64,000 bases of DNA from Acanthosepion esculentum (taxonomy: Eukaryota; Mollusca; Cephalopoda; Sepiida; Sepiidae), in contig OZ038495.1 of the NCBI GenBank assembly GCA_964036315.1, forward strand, positions 26,584,190-26,648,189. The letters are read 5' to 3'. Below the pieces are notes generated by a model. It was not told the DNA's origin. It did not search any database and worked only from the letters and a program-made list of their open reading frames with translations. Each line of letters opens with the position of its first letter. Position 1 is the first letter of the stretch. The position numbers were made by a program, and so were the translations under genes. Of the stretch, positions 1 through 10,095 are shown in pieces.

Positions 1-732
1 GCTCAGGTCAGTAGATGCGAGAATACTTTTGGACAACAAGGGAACAAGACAGGTCGTCAAAATCAAAGAAGTCATTTGACATCAAGAGGAGAACACCAAA
101 GAAGGAAACAGTTACCAGCCAGCCGCAGAGAGACAAAAGTTCAAGCGAAAATTCTTCTGTGGTTGGACAGCCCAAAAGGAAAAGATTTCGAAGAATTTTT
201 CCCAAGCACGAATTGTGTGAAGTTAAAAGGGACATTTTTCAAACAAATTACTGTGAAAGTAGGCCTTTTCGTTTTTTCTCAAAGGATGTTGTTTTTTACA
301 TAACCTTATATTGTTTTCACTTTTGTTATTTACAAAATCCTTCTCTTGCTGCAATTTTCCACTTTTCGTTGGTAATCCTTGAAATTGTTATTCTACCTTA
401 ATAGACACAAAAAAGGAAATTTTTGTGTAAACTTGTACCTTTTTTCGTAATTATGTTAAATGTGTTTTTCTTTTTAAAGTTTTACGCAGTGGTTGCCTTA
501 TTTTATTTTTTAGTCTATTATTGCGTCTTGCTATTTCTACTAAGATTTTGTATTTGTCACGAGAATTTGGATTTGGTAGGAATAAAAATTTTATAATGTT
601 GCTTGGAAGAAACCCATCTTACTGTAGGTGATTTTGAAGGCATTCTGCCGAGGGCATTTCGCCTCTTCTCGGCATATTTTAATAGTCATTTTTTGCTAAT
701 AAACCTTTCTTTGAGTGCGACTTGTTCAATCA
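1..732 (+). mobile_element. Degenerate 3' end of an LTR-type retroelement (tentative)
   Basis: No complete gene is visible. A short reading frame at 2-79 ends in a stop, and an overlapping frame (15-401) encodes a serine-, lysine- and arginine-rich stretch like the tails of retrotransposon polyproteins. A purine-rich tract near 408-419 is followed by a segment beginning TGTGTAAAC at about 424. That segment contains AATAAA at 700 and could end at about 732 with ...ATCA, which would give a roughly 310-bp LTR with TG...CA ends. No second LTR or target duplication is visible because the element runs off the left edge. It could instead be a 3' UTR of an unknown host gene. Confidence 0.3.
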
Positions 733-1029
733 TTTTCGTAGAAAGGAGACAGTATGTTTGATGTTATAAGCGATAAAACGTTTTTGTTCGATTTTACGCG
801 CCAATTCTTCGGGTGAAAATTGTGATATCGTCGACGTTCTTGATTGCAATCTAGACCATAGATGCCATAGGAAAAGTAATAATCTTCCTTCGGATGCAAA
901 AATTGTGAATTCTTTGCCAAACCAGAATGACAAATTTCGAAATGAGCATCGCATGTCTGTAGAATGGACTTGAACAGATAGCACTGGTTCAAATTTGGTG
1001 CGGCGTCCGAGACGGCGTGAGACTCTTAG

Positions 1030-1265
1030 GTAGTCCAAGTTTTCATATTCAGTTCATAGGCTTCTCTGTGCGCTAATAAACTTTCATAATCCGAAGCCTA
1101 GGATAGCTGGACGCTGGAAATACAACTCATGTTTGACGGGTAAGAATAATTTTCACAACCAACAGATACTAGATGTAAAGCGGAAATATACGATGAATTT
1201 GATTGGGAAGAATTGGTGGGAAGGTCTTAAAAATCGGATTAGGTCTTATGCTGCCGATTATAATC
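1030..1265 (+). mobile_element. LINE fragment, endonuclease-RT linker region
   Basis: Translating from about 1075 gives a continuous stretch with motifs INFHNPKPRIAGRWKYNS and later WWEGLKNRIRSYAADYNLRL. This pattern occurs in L1/Tx1-like LINE ORF2 proteins between the endonuclease and the reverse transcriptase. Frames break upstream, although 740-1030 may also belong to the element. It lies directly before a second LINE fragment on the same strand. The two may be one internally deleted element or two insertions. Assignment rests on recalled family motifs. Confidence 0.45.
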
Positions 1266-1267
1266 TC

Positions 1268-1990
1268 CGACTCACATAATACGAAATGAAGATCAGTGTC
1301 AGTAAGACTGGGGTCATGACCGTCAGTAAGAGACCAGAAAAACTGGACATTAACATCAAAGGGAACCAGCTAAAGCAAACCAGTGAATTCAGATATCTAG
1401 GCAGCATTTTTACTGAAAACGGCAAATTAGACAGAGAAATCGAGACCAGATGTCTGAAAGCCAACACAGTCAGTTACCAAATTGCTCCTCTTCTAAAACA
1501 TCTTAGCATTTCCATAGGCACCAAGGCAAATCTCATCAACGCCATTTTCCTACCAACGCTGACATACCAGAGCCAGACATGGCCCCTAACAAAAGCCCTT
1601 GAGATGAAACTTATCACTTGTGAGATGAAATGCCTGAGGAGAGCAGTGAACAAGACCAGGCGAGACAAGATCAGGAATGAAGCAATAAGAGATATAGTAG
1701 GAGCAATACCAATCATACAACACAACAGCGGACACCTCACTCGTATGCCTATCAACTAACCAGCCCTACGAGTATACACTCTCAGGTACTAGAGAGCGAG
1801 AGGCAGACCAAGAAGACGCTGGAGCAACTCAGTAGCAGACACTCTCAGAGCCCACGAGATATCTCTCCTCCAGGCTACTCGCCTTGACGCTGACAGACGA
1901 CTGTGTCTCCCCGCGACGCCTAACAGCACAAGTGGAAGGAAAACCAAACTAAACTCACATAAGGTCTTATTATTCATTCCGTTGTTTTAC
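1268..1990 (+). mobile_element. LINE reverse transcriptase C-terminal fragment
   Basis: The 157-codon frame at 1286-1759 contains the signature of the thumb and C-terminal region of RTE/Jockey-like LINE reverse transcriptases: FRYLGSIFTENGKLDREIETR, then NAIFLPTLTYQSQTWPLT and EMKCLRRAVNKTRRDKIRNE. After a frameshift near 1735 the remaining C-terminal sequence continues in another frame up to about 1950. The catalytic palm is absent, so this is a dead 5'-truncated copy. It ends just before a (TG)n tract, which fits LINEs with simple-repeat 3' tails. Confidence 0.8.
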
Positions 1991-1991
1991 A

Positions 1992-1994
<3 letters not shown>

Positions 1995-2023
<29 letters not shown>
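1995..2023 (+). repeat. (TG)n microsatellite
   Basis: Uninterrupted TG repeat of about 29 bases immediately downstream of the LINE C-terminus. It may be the 3' tail of that element. Confidence 0.95.
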
Positions 2024-2027
<4 letters not shown>

Positions 2028-2589
2028 GGATGAAACTCAATATGTATAGTATGTTTTATTGTGGTGGGTAATTATTTTCAACTGGTGAAAACCACGTGAT
2101 GACAAGCCAACTTTTGTCCTTCCTCCGCAACACATAATTATTTCATGGGAAAAAAACCAAAACAATATGAATAAAAAATTATTTGTACCGGGTGATTTGT
2201 TGCCTTTTGTTTCACTTTTCTTTTTCATCATTCAGTACTTGTTTCAATTGTTATTAAAATTTTATTGAATAATCATTTTCGAAATTTTTTATTTTCATTT
2301 TTCTAAAAGGGCAACTAATTATTATAAACAGAATTATAAACGGACCCGAGGCCTGATCACGTCAATAAATTGTGACCAGGTCGCTTCCGGTCAACCAAAA
2401 ACGAACGTAGACAGACGCCCGACCAAATACTCTCGGGTCACCAGGTGTGAACCATGGGAGGGGGGTGTAGACGTACACGGTCGTTTTCTCGTTCCATGCG
2501 CTCGGCAGGCCAAATATGAATCTTTTCTTTCTATGTGCTTTGTCCTTTCAGGATGTAAGCAATCATGGCTCTCCACCTCCCTGTATCCC
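2024..2589. other. No gene seen; AT-rich then CpG-containing segment
   Basis: 2024-2340 is AT-rich with no feature I can name. 2340-2560 is richer in GC and CpG and directly adjoins the 3' side of the minus-strand LINE at 2590-3415. It may be the 3' UTR of that LINE, but there is no diagnostic motif. Confidence 0.3.
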
Positions 2590-3415
2590 TTGCAGTTCTC
2601 AACGAGTCCCTTCCCTCTGCCACCTCATCCAGACCATGTTTCGTCATCCACTTGCTTTAGGTCGCTAAGTATGTCATGCATTGTTTTCCCTTGTCTCTCT
2701 TTCCCTCTATTCGACCCGTGAGTATCAGATTCTTCAAGCCCTCCTTCCTTTGCCACCTCCTCCAGACCACATTCTGTCATCCACTTGCTTAAGGCCGCTA
2801 GGTATGTCATGCATTGTTTTCCCTTGTCTCTCTTTCCCTCTATTCGACCCGTGAGTATCAGATTCTCCAGGCCCTCCTTCCTCTGCCACCTCCTCCAGAC
2901 CACATTCCGTCATCCACTTGGCCGCTAGGTATGTCATGCATTGTTTTCCCTTGTCTCTCTTTCCCTCTATTCGACCCGTGAGTATCAGATTCTCCAGGCC
3001 TTCCTTCCTCATTTTGTGTCCCTGGAACTTCAGCTACCTTTTCCTGATGTATAAGCCTCCTTCTTGTTTGCAACCTCTCTAAGACCTCATCGTTGCTCAC
3101 ACGCTCGGTCCATTATATCTTTAGCATCCTTCTGTAGAACCACATCTCTAACGCCTTGAGTCTCTTCTTCATCTTTGAGGAGATCGTCCAACATTCTCTG
3201 CCGTAAAGGAGGATAGATGTCACGTAACAGCTCAGTACTCTTTTCTTTGTTACCAAGGAGATCCTCCTGTCTCGCAATACTCTGCCCAGCATTTGGAATG
3301 CGTCCTTGGCCACCCTAATACGTCTACGGATCTACGTCTGTCGTATTTACCGTCCTCTGTCAGAATGCTTCCCAGATATTTAAACTTCCGAGTCTGCTTG
3401 ATTCTAGTGATCCCT
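2590..3415 (-). mobile_element. LINE reverse transcriptase 3' portion with internal tandem expansion
   Basis: Read on the minus strand, about 3415 to 3100 encodes a typical LINE thumb/C-terminal region: a broken KFKYLGS-like start, then AKDAFQMLGRVLRDRRISL, VLSCYVTSILLYGRECWTI and LKALEMWFYRRMLKI, followed by VSNDEVLERLQTRRRLI. The usual terminal block GRIEGKRDKGKQ...TYLA then follows, and here it is present three times (see 2621-3010). Frames shift between blocks, so the copy is inactive. The same family appears on the minus strand at 57505-58190. Confidence 0.85.
2621..3010 (-). repeat. Three tandem copies of a 133-bp LINE segment
   Basis: Unit boundaries marked by CACCTC(C/A)TCCAGACCA fall at 2621, 2754 and 2887, giving a period of 133 bp. 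The third unit has a short deletion. The repeated unit is the LINE C-terminal block. Because 133 is not a multiple of three, each copy is read in a different frame, so the expansion happened after coding function was lost or itself destroyed it. Confidence 0.9.
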
Positions 3416-3417
3416 CA

Positions 3418-3599
3418 ATATCTGTCTATATTTCTGAGATGAGGTATTATGTACGTTATTCGAACTATTGTCCCCATCTTTATTACAACGTTTCGGCCGT
3501 TGTACGCTCCGGCCTTCTTCAGGTGGTTGGAATGTCGAACTGAACCCTTTATTTCGCTCACTGGGGTAGACTGTTCTAGTTCCACGTGCCATGTTTAGT
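3418..3599 (-). mobile_element. tRNA-derived retroposon family A, 5'-truncated copy
   Basis: On the minus strand this is the body and 3' end of a family also found at 17995, 33340 and 45795. Shared blocks are GTGGAACTAGAACAGTCTAC, CCACCTGAAGAAGGCCGGAG, GGCCGAAACGTTGT and the terminal CTCATCTCAGAAATATAGACAG at 3428-3449. The tRNA-like head is missing, which fits 5' truncation. The neighbour on the left is the LINE at 2590-3415. Confidence 0.8.
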
Positions 3600-3639
3600 G
3601 ATCCCGACCTGCAAATCGTATTTCGGGCTCATCTGAAGC

Positions 3640-3859
3640 GAATCCCGTTTACAACGGCGATCGTCTGGTGGTTCGTTGTGTCCGCTCACTTTTGAGGGGC
3701 ACGGTAATTTGTTTTTCGCGTGATCTCAAAGCCGGTCGTTGAACGTCGAAACTAAGGAGGAAGATCTCAAAACAAGCGACCACTTCGGAAAACTTAACAA
3801 TAATTTATTAACGGGGAATATTACACGAACTTGCGTCTTATAAGCACTATACAGCAAAA
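3640..3859 (+). promoter_or_regulatory. Possible promoter / 5' untranslated exon of the membrane-protein gene
   Basis: The segment is unusually CpG-containing for this window and ends in a strong donor, AAAA|GTAAGTATT, with the GT at 3860. An acceptor (TCTTTCATAG) lies at 4881-4890, eight bases before the ATG at 4899. A noncoding first exon here spliced to 4891 would fit, but it is not provable without transcripts. 3860-4890 would then be intron, and I see no other feature in it. Confidence 0.25.
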
Positions 3860-4898
3860 GTAAGTATTTTGAGGCCTTTTGTTTCGTTTCCGACAAATTA
3901 TACCAATTTTTCATTTCATTTTTCTATGTATGATTGCTCCGACAATCCTGTTTTCTTTGTGTTTGTGTGTCCGCTCCGTCTACAGAATGCGTGTTGTCTT
4001 TGAGCAATGTGAATTTTCTGAGCACTTTGTCTCGAGATCTCCCGACAAATGCTTCTCCGTTTTATATAGTGATCCCCACACCCTTCCAAGTTTGACATTG
4101 ATATTATATCAAAATTTCCACTTTCGCTTATATTATCTCAACGGGTCTATTGTAAAAAAACACATGGCCCAAACCAGAAAACAAACTATTTCTCCAACTT
4201 TTAATGAGAATTATCTTATGAGAATAGCATCGTAGTATTAAAAAATTATTAATCTCGGATTAGATTTCAGCTCGGAAATCCAAATAAATATTTTCCCTTA
4301 TCATTGAAAGAACACTGTAAGAAATTCCAAAATTAAGTTTTCACAAAATTCGTTCGTGGTTCAACTCTCTGTAGTTCCTCCATCAACTTTATTTTATATG
4401 TTTTACTTAATTTTCCGTTTCTTTTCCTCCTAATTATTTAAGATATCCGTATGAAAGTTTTCTAATTTTTAATCGCCCCAAATCATCATTTTGCATTCTC
4501 CTGCAAACGTCAAACCAGGGCCAGCACCCGGTTATATTGTTGCATGTTCTGGAGGTTTATCTATCTTGGATCACATAAAAACCCACTTGCTATTCAAACT
4601 GCATCACTCAGTGGGATTGTAGCCCTCCTTATGCACCAGAGTGTGTTTCCAGAAATAAAACAAAAATCGTTAGCTATGCGCCAAAGTTCCTAGTTCTTTT
4701 TTGAAAATTACATAAACTGATTATACTTTTTGTTTTGCTTGAAACTGTTGCACATACATATTAAATTTTTTCTAGAATATCGGACAAGGTAAAATATGTA
4801 TTATCTTTCGCTATACATAGATGAATGAAAGGACATCACTTTAACCTGTCAGCCTTTTTGTTTAATTCGTTTTCTTTTTCTCTTTCATAGGTAGCAAC

Positions 4899-5603
4899 AT
4901 GGCCATTCCACTTTCACCGATGCCGAAGTCTCAGTCGAAAGATGTCCAAATTCATGACACTAGCTACAAAGATTACTGGGATTCTTTCAAATTAAGTGTG
5001 GAACATCCAAATCGGCGAAAGTTGCTTAGTTCCAAGAACGAATCCAGTAGTGAAATAGATAACAGCATCGGCGCCAAGATCCGTGAGTTTTATGCAGACG
5101 ACAACAACATGGCACTCTTTTGTGTCCTTCCGTTGCTTATTCTCATCTACGGCGGTTGTTCGGTCATTTATTGCATTCACAAATGTAAAAAGAACTTCAG
5201 GAAGAAAAAAGAAGAACGCAAGCAAAAATCCAAATCCCAGGCGGCTCTCTCAAGTGACAATGTCTCACTCATTTCAGGCACAGACAACATGTCGGTAAAG
5301 CCAAAGGACAAATCTCGGTTTTTGCCCTCGAATAACAATCGAGTTGGCCCGGCTCACCCATACGAATCTCCCAACAGTGTAGCGCAAAAGCTGAAGTCGA
5401 ATCCCAACAGTCAAGTGAAAGACTTACTTACTGATTATGAATTCTTTGCATCTTGGGTTATGGCACAAAAAGCAGCTGACCTCATCCAGTTGCAAGGTGA
5501 AAATGCTGACTCAACCTCGTCATTGTCCTGTGCTGACAGCATTTCAAGAAATTACGGAACGACCGTTGCAGGCCGTAAGAAAAAACTGGTATTCCTGTCT
5601 TGA
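4899..5603 (+). CDS. Unrecognised single-pass membrane protein, 234 residues
   Basis: I do not recognise the family. The frame starts with ATG in a good context (GCAACATGG), eight bases after a polypyrimidine tract and AG at 4889-4890, so this is probably the single coding exon behind a noncoding 5' exon. Residues 1-70 are polar, with a possible N-glycosylation site at N47 (NES). Residues 71-94 form one hydrophobic helix (CVLPLLILIYGG...). It is followed by a strongly basic stretch, residues 96-113 (KKNFRKKKEERKQK), which by the positive-inside rule puts the C-terminus in the cytosol. The tail is serine- and asparagine-rich. There is no signal peptide; the helix probably acts as a signal anchor. 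A candidate AATAAA lies at 6007-6012, just after a TA microsatellite. Codon use and base composition look genic, unlike the flanks. Confidence 0.75.
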   Translation: MAIPLSPMPKSQSKDVQIHDTSYKDYWDSFKLSVEHPNRRKLLSSKNESSSEIDNSIGAKIREFYADDNNMALFCVLPLLILIYGGCSVIYCIHKCKKNFRKKKEERKQKSKSQAALSSDNVSLISGTDNMSVKPKDKSRFLPSNNNRVGPAHPYESPNSVAQKLKSNPNSQVKDLLTDYEFFASWVMAQKAADLIQLQGENADSTSSLSCADSISRNYGTTVAGRKKKLVFLS

Positions 5604-5951
5604 TATGTATGAGATTGTTTGCAATATTTTATTAAGTATTCATCGATTCTACTTAATAACAAGAATTTATCAAATGTCATCTTCTTAAAGAGTCTCTTGC
5701 ACGCACATAATGTTGTTGTAAGTCATAACAACGGATGTCAATGAAACTAGTGGCTTGTAAATCAATCAATATCTCCTTTCAGTTTCATCTTCAAGTTTTC
5801 TAGGGATTATGTGTGCGTACGATTAGTAATGATTTTCTATTTGTTACCTGCTGTCGACCAAATGTTAAGATATTCCTGCAGATCATTACAAGTAATGTTC
5901 CTCAATAGATACCATATTGTTATCCTGTGCATGAAGATAATCTTAAAACAG

Positions 5952-5963
5952 ACACACACACAC

Positions 5964-5995
<32 letters not shown>
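5952..5995. repeat. (CA)n(TA)n microsatellite
   Basis: CA repeat running directly into a TA repeat, in the presumed 3' UTR or flank of the 4899-5603 gene. Confidence 0.95.
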
Positions 5996-6001
<6 letters not shown>

Positions 6002-6105
6002 TGTATAATAAAGATAATGTGTTGGTATACAATCCAAGTAATATAAAATATTGAAACTGATGAAAAGATGTCAATGTATCTATTATTACAGAGCAAAATT
6101 TATAC

Positions 6106-6265
6106 ACAGTAAAATCCAAAATGACCTCATATGGAGTATAAGTTTATTTCGACTGATGAAAATATTCATCAGTCTTATTCAACCCTGGTATTGAATAAGA
6201 CTGGCGAATATTTTTGTCGGTTGAAATAAGCTTATTCCCCATGAGGTCATTTTGGATTTTACTGT
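6106..6265. mobile_element. Palindromic MITE-like element, about 160 bp
   Basis: The left end ACAGTAAAATCCAAAATGAC is matched by its reverse complement at the right end (GTCATTTTGGATTTTACTGT, ending 6265). The complementarity continues inward with mismatches through a GACTGATGAA/ATTCGCCAGTC-type region to a short centre near 6185. The terminal arms are about 70 bp. There is no coding sequence and no clear target duplication. Confidence 0.7.
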
Positions 6266-6277
6266 ATGTGTGGATTT

Positions 6278-6280
<3 letters not shown>

Positions 6281-6312
<32 letters not shown>
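6281..6312. repeat. (GT)n(AT)n microsatellite
   Basis: GT run then AT run next to the palindromic element. Confidence 0.9.
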
Positions 6313-6313
<1 letters not shown>

Positions 6314-6314
<1 letters not shown>

Positions 6315-9300
6315 AAAATACTGATTTTCTGTTTACCATAATTTTCCATAAAATGGATATAACTTACATTATTTATTAACAATTACATTTAATTCAATGT
6401 TTGGTTGAAAGAAGCAGGGTTAGCTGTTGAAAATGTGAACAAATTTGGACCATTGGTTATGTGTAAAATATATAATTACTTAGAAAAAAATCATGACATA
6501 CATTACATTTGTTAAACTAATAAGCCAAAATTTTGTTTTGGTATGTAGTTCTATAAGAAAATTGAAATCTTGTGAAATATACCTCAGTTGTCAATAAGGA
6601 AAATTAATTCATTGAGAACTTCTTTAATGAATGACATTAATTATCAGATTGTGCAATTGTTTTTTTTTTTAAATATTTGCCAATTGGCAGGAATTAACTT
6701 ATTTGAATGTTATTTTGTGGAGAAAAAAGTAGGAAATTAAAAAATCGAAAAGTAATAGATAAAATTAATTTCCAGCTAGGATATGTTTCAATTTTGATTA
6801 TATGTTTAGGTTCTTATTTAATAAAGCATTTTCATATTCCAGCAGCTATTTAAGCCAAAAAAGATAATTAATAGCTTCTATCTCTAATTTGCCATGGAAA
6901 AGCCCATCCAAATCAAGACAGTCTAAGCCAATCAGGGATGTATACTAAAATAGAACACTCATGAAAACTTCATGCTTTAATGTAATGTTAAATGATGTTA
7001 TCTTGTAAAGTTAAAATTTCTAAGCTTTTTGGTTTCTTACAAAACAAAATAACAACAAAAGAACAAAGATGGATTTAAAAAAAAAACAAACTTGTTTGCA
7101 ATTAGTTAGCCTTGATGATATATGGCTTAGCTTTCAAATTATTGAGCAAAACCTTTTTGTAAAAATAACTGATGATATCCTTACCACAATTTGTATCAAC
7201 ATTATCATATTCTGAGCGCAAAAAAAAAAAGAAGAAAAAAAGCGTTATTTTAAAAAAAGACCTCACTCACTTCCACTTTTGTTAATTTATTGATCAGTGT
7301 TTACTTAAATATATTTACAATTTTCAAAGTAATTTTTATTCATCAATTTCCTTTGGGGAAATATTTATGATTTTAATTTATTTTTCACTAAAAACTTTCA
7401 TAATGCAATTTTTTTCTTAACCAAAGAATTGAATAAATGTTGCAATAAAAATAGATGTTAAAACATTATGGAGAAAGTTCAGATTAGTTTATTTTTTGTT
7501 GTTTAGCCCATAAAACATTTTGATCCCTAAAAGAAAATCAATTGTTCATTTTTAGAGCTGATATGAAATTATGTTTGATTCTGGTTAATGACAGTAATTT
7601 ACTGAAGAAAAATTCCTTGCTCTATTGATTAACTACTCATAAGGGACATAGAAGCAATGTTGAGATTAACACATCTTAAAATAGAAAAGATTAAATACAT
7701 AAAATGAAAACTAATGCAAGAGCATTTTTGGGTTTTTTAAACCATGAAAACAAGTTCATAAAGTATTATTTCCTGGAATTTCTTCTTTTAAAATGTAAAT
7801 AAGGTCTTCCTTTGTGACTTCAAATGAGTTGAAGCGCATTTATAGATATAAATAGATTGATTGGTTTATATATGATAATAGGCACTTTGGGAAGTATAGT
7901 TAGTTTGAAGACAAATCCTGAACACTTATGTTGTTATGCACTTTGGCAAGACAAGACTACCAATTTCCATGTAATGTTATTCTAGTATTTTTGTTGCTGG
8001 CATGCCACAATGACAGAGTAAAGAATAAAACTACATCGGAAGTTATTCTACCATAATTACCTTCCTAGGCAATATTAGGAAGATAGCTATTATATCCTTT
8101 GTCAACGTTGACAGAAGTTACATATATGTTAGTTAATTTTTTTTGTTTTCGCAATAATTTTGGTAAGATTTCCAAACCTATTCTATGAACCAAAATTTCC
8201 AATGGCATAATTTGCAAATGACAAGTTGTGTTCAACAAGTTGTAGGTAGAACTTTTTCATTGAATATTGAAGTTTGCATTCTTCTCTGCAGTTTAATATT
8301 GAGGGAGATTGACTGTTCCTTATTTTCTGGATGTCACTGCACAAAGACTTAATTCTAAGTTTATTATATCAATGTACCATAAGACATATTTTCAGGTTTA
8401 AATACTCCATAGGACTCCTTTTGTTCGAGAAGGTATAAGCTCAATTTGGTCAAAACCTTAATCTATTGGGCCCTAAGGATCTGTTCTAAGTTAGAAAAAA
8501 AAAAAAATTAATTTATTAGTTATTTTGTGATCTTTAGACATTGTGCAATCTAGTGTTAATGAAGATTGCAATTTTGTAGGTAGGAATGTTTTCACCCTGA
8601 AAGATGTTGTTTGAGACTTAGGGTTTTGCTAAACAAATGTCATCCAATATTTCACAATATTTTTCTGCTAACCAAGTGATGTTCTTGACTAAGCCGATGG
8701 CAAAATCTGTTTCCAAGGACTGTTTGCCAACCTTCAAAACTAATTCAAGTATTTATTTTTTTAATGTCAGTGAGGCACTGAACAACTCGACTTTGGTGAG
8801 AATTTCACAGTATTCATCATGAGGTCAGCTAAGTAATAATTTGCATGTCTGTTGTATTTGGGTCTGCAATTGTACATCACCTGGTAATCATCAGTGTGCT
8901 GCAGTGTACCAGAACATATTCCCAGCATTGTGCAAGTCACTCCCAATGTCATCTTAAAAGTGCTTGAAACAATTTTTGTTAAGTCTTAGCAAAACAAAAG
9001 TAATGGCTGCTTCATCTTAATGTGACCTGTAGTTAAATATAGTTGTTAGTACATTACTAACACGTCTTTTGGTTTCTTTTAAATCCGTGTGTATGCTTAT
9101 CCTCAATCAAATTTTGATAAAGATTGAAATCGATTAACTCTCTCAATTTTTTATGCTTACTTTTCAGTTTCATATTTTAAATAGACCCATTTTCTAAACC
9201 ACAATCTGCACAACCAACAAAATTTTTAAGTATTAACAATATGATGACTAATCTATATATATCTCTATATCTATCTATCTCAGTCCCTAGTTGACACTTT

Positions 9301-9839
9301 AAGCATAAACAATGAAATAACCTCACTCCAATAAAATTTGACTTTATAACTGCATGCACACAGGCATTGTTACAAGAGACTGTATATATATATGTACATA
9401 TACTAACCATTTACCCCCCCCCAAAAAAAACCATGATCACATGTAAATGTCTAAAAATTTTTAATATGGACATTTTAATAATTTTTTTTTTTATTTCTTA
9501 TTTTAGATATTTTGCAAATGTAAGCATACAATAACTTGTAAAGTTTGGAAGCTTTACATTGTTTTATCCATTGACTTTTTGCCCCAAATCAGTAAACCGT
9601 CCATTACGCACTAATATACACAAACACAGAAATGTGTGAGTCTGTGTATATGATTGATATATAAATATATATAAAATTCAAATTATATATGTATTCATGT
9701 ATGTATATACAATAATTGTTTATGTGAGCATTTCGGTAAACGTCTGGAATGAATGTTTTTATTTTGCTCATTTACAGAAGTGTCAGGATGAGATTAGTAT
9801 CACTTATAAGCGTGTGTTTATATACCAGAACCTTTTCCT

Positions 9840-9900
<61 letters not shown>

Positions 9901-10028
9901 CTATATCTATAGCATGAGAAGCCACGTATACTTTCTTGATATGTATATAAGATGGATAAAACAACTGAAAAGTTGCAAATTAAAAGAAAAAAAATTGAAT
10001 GTTTTTTTTGTGAAAGTATTTATGTTTT

Positions 10029-10095
<67 letters not shown>

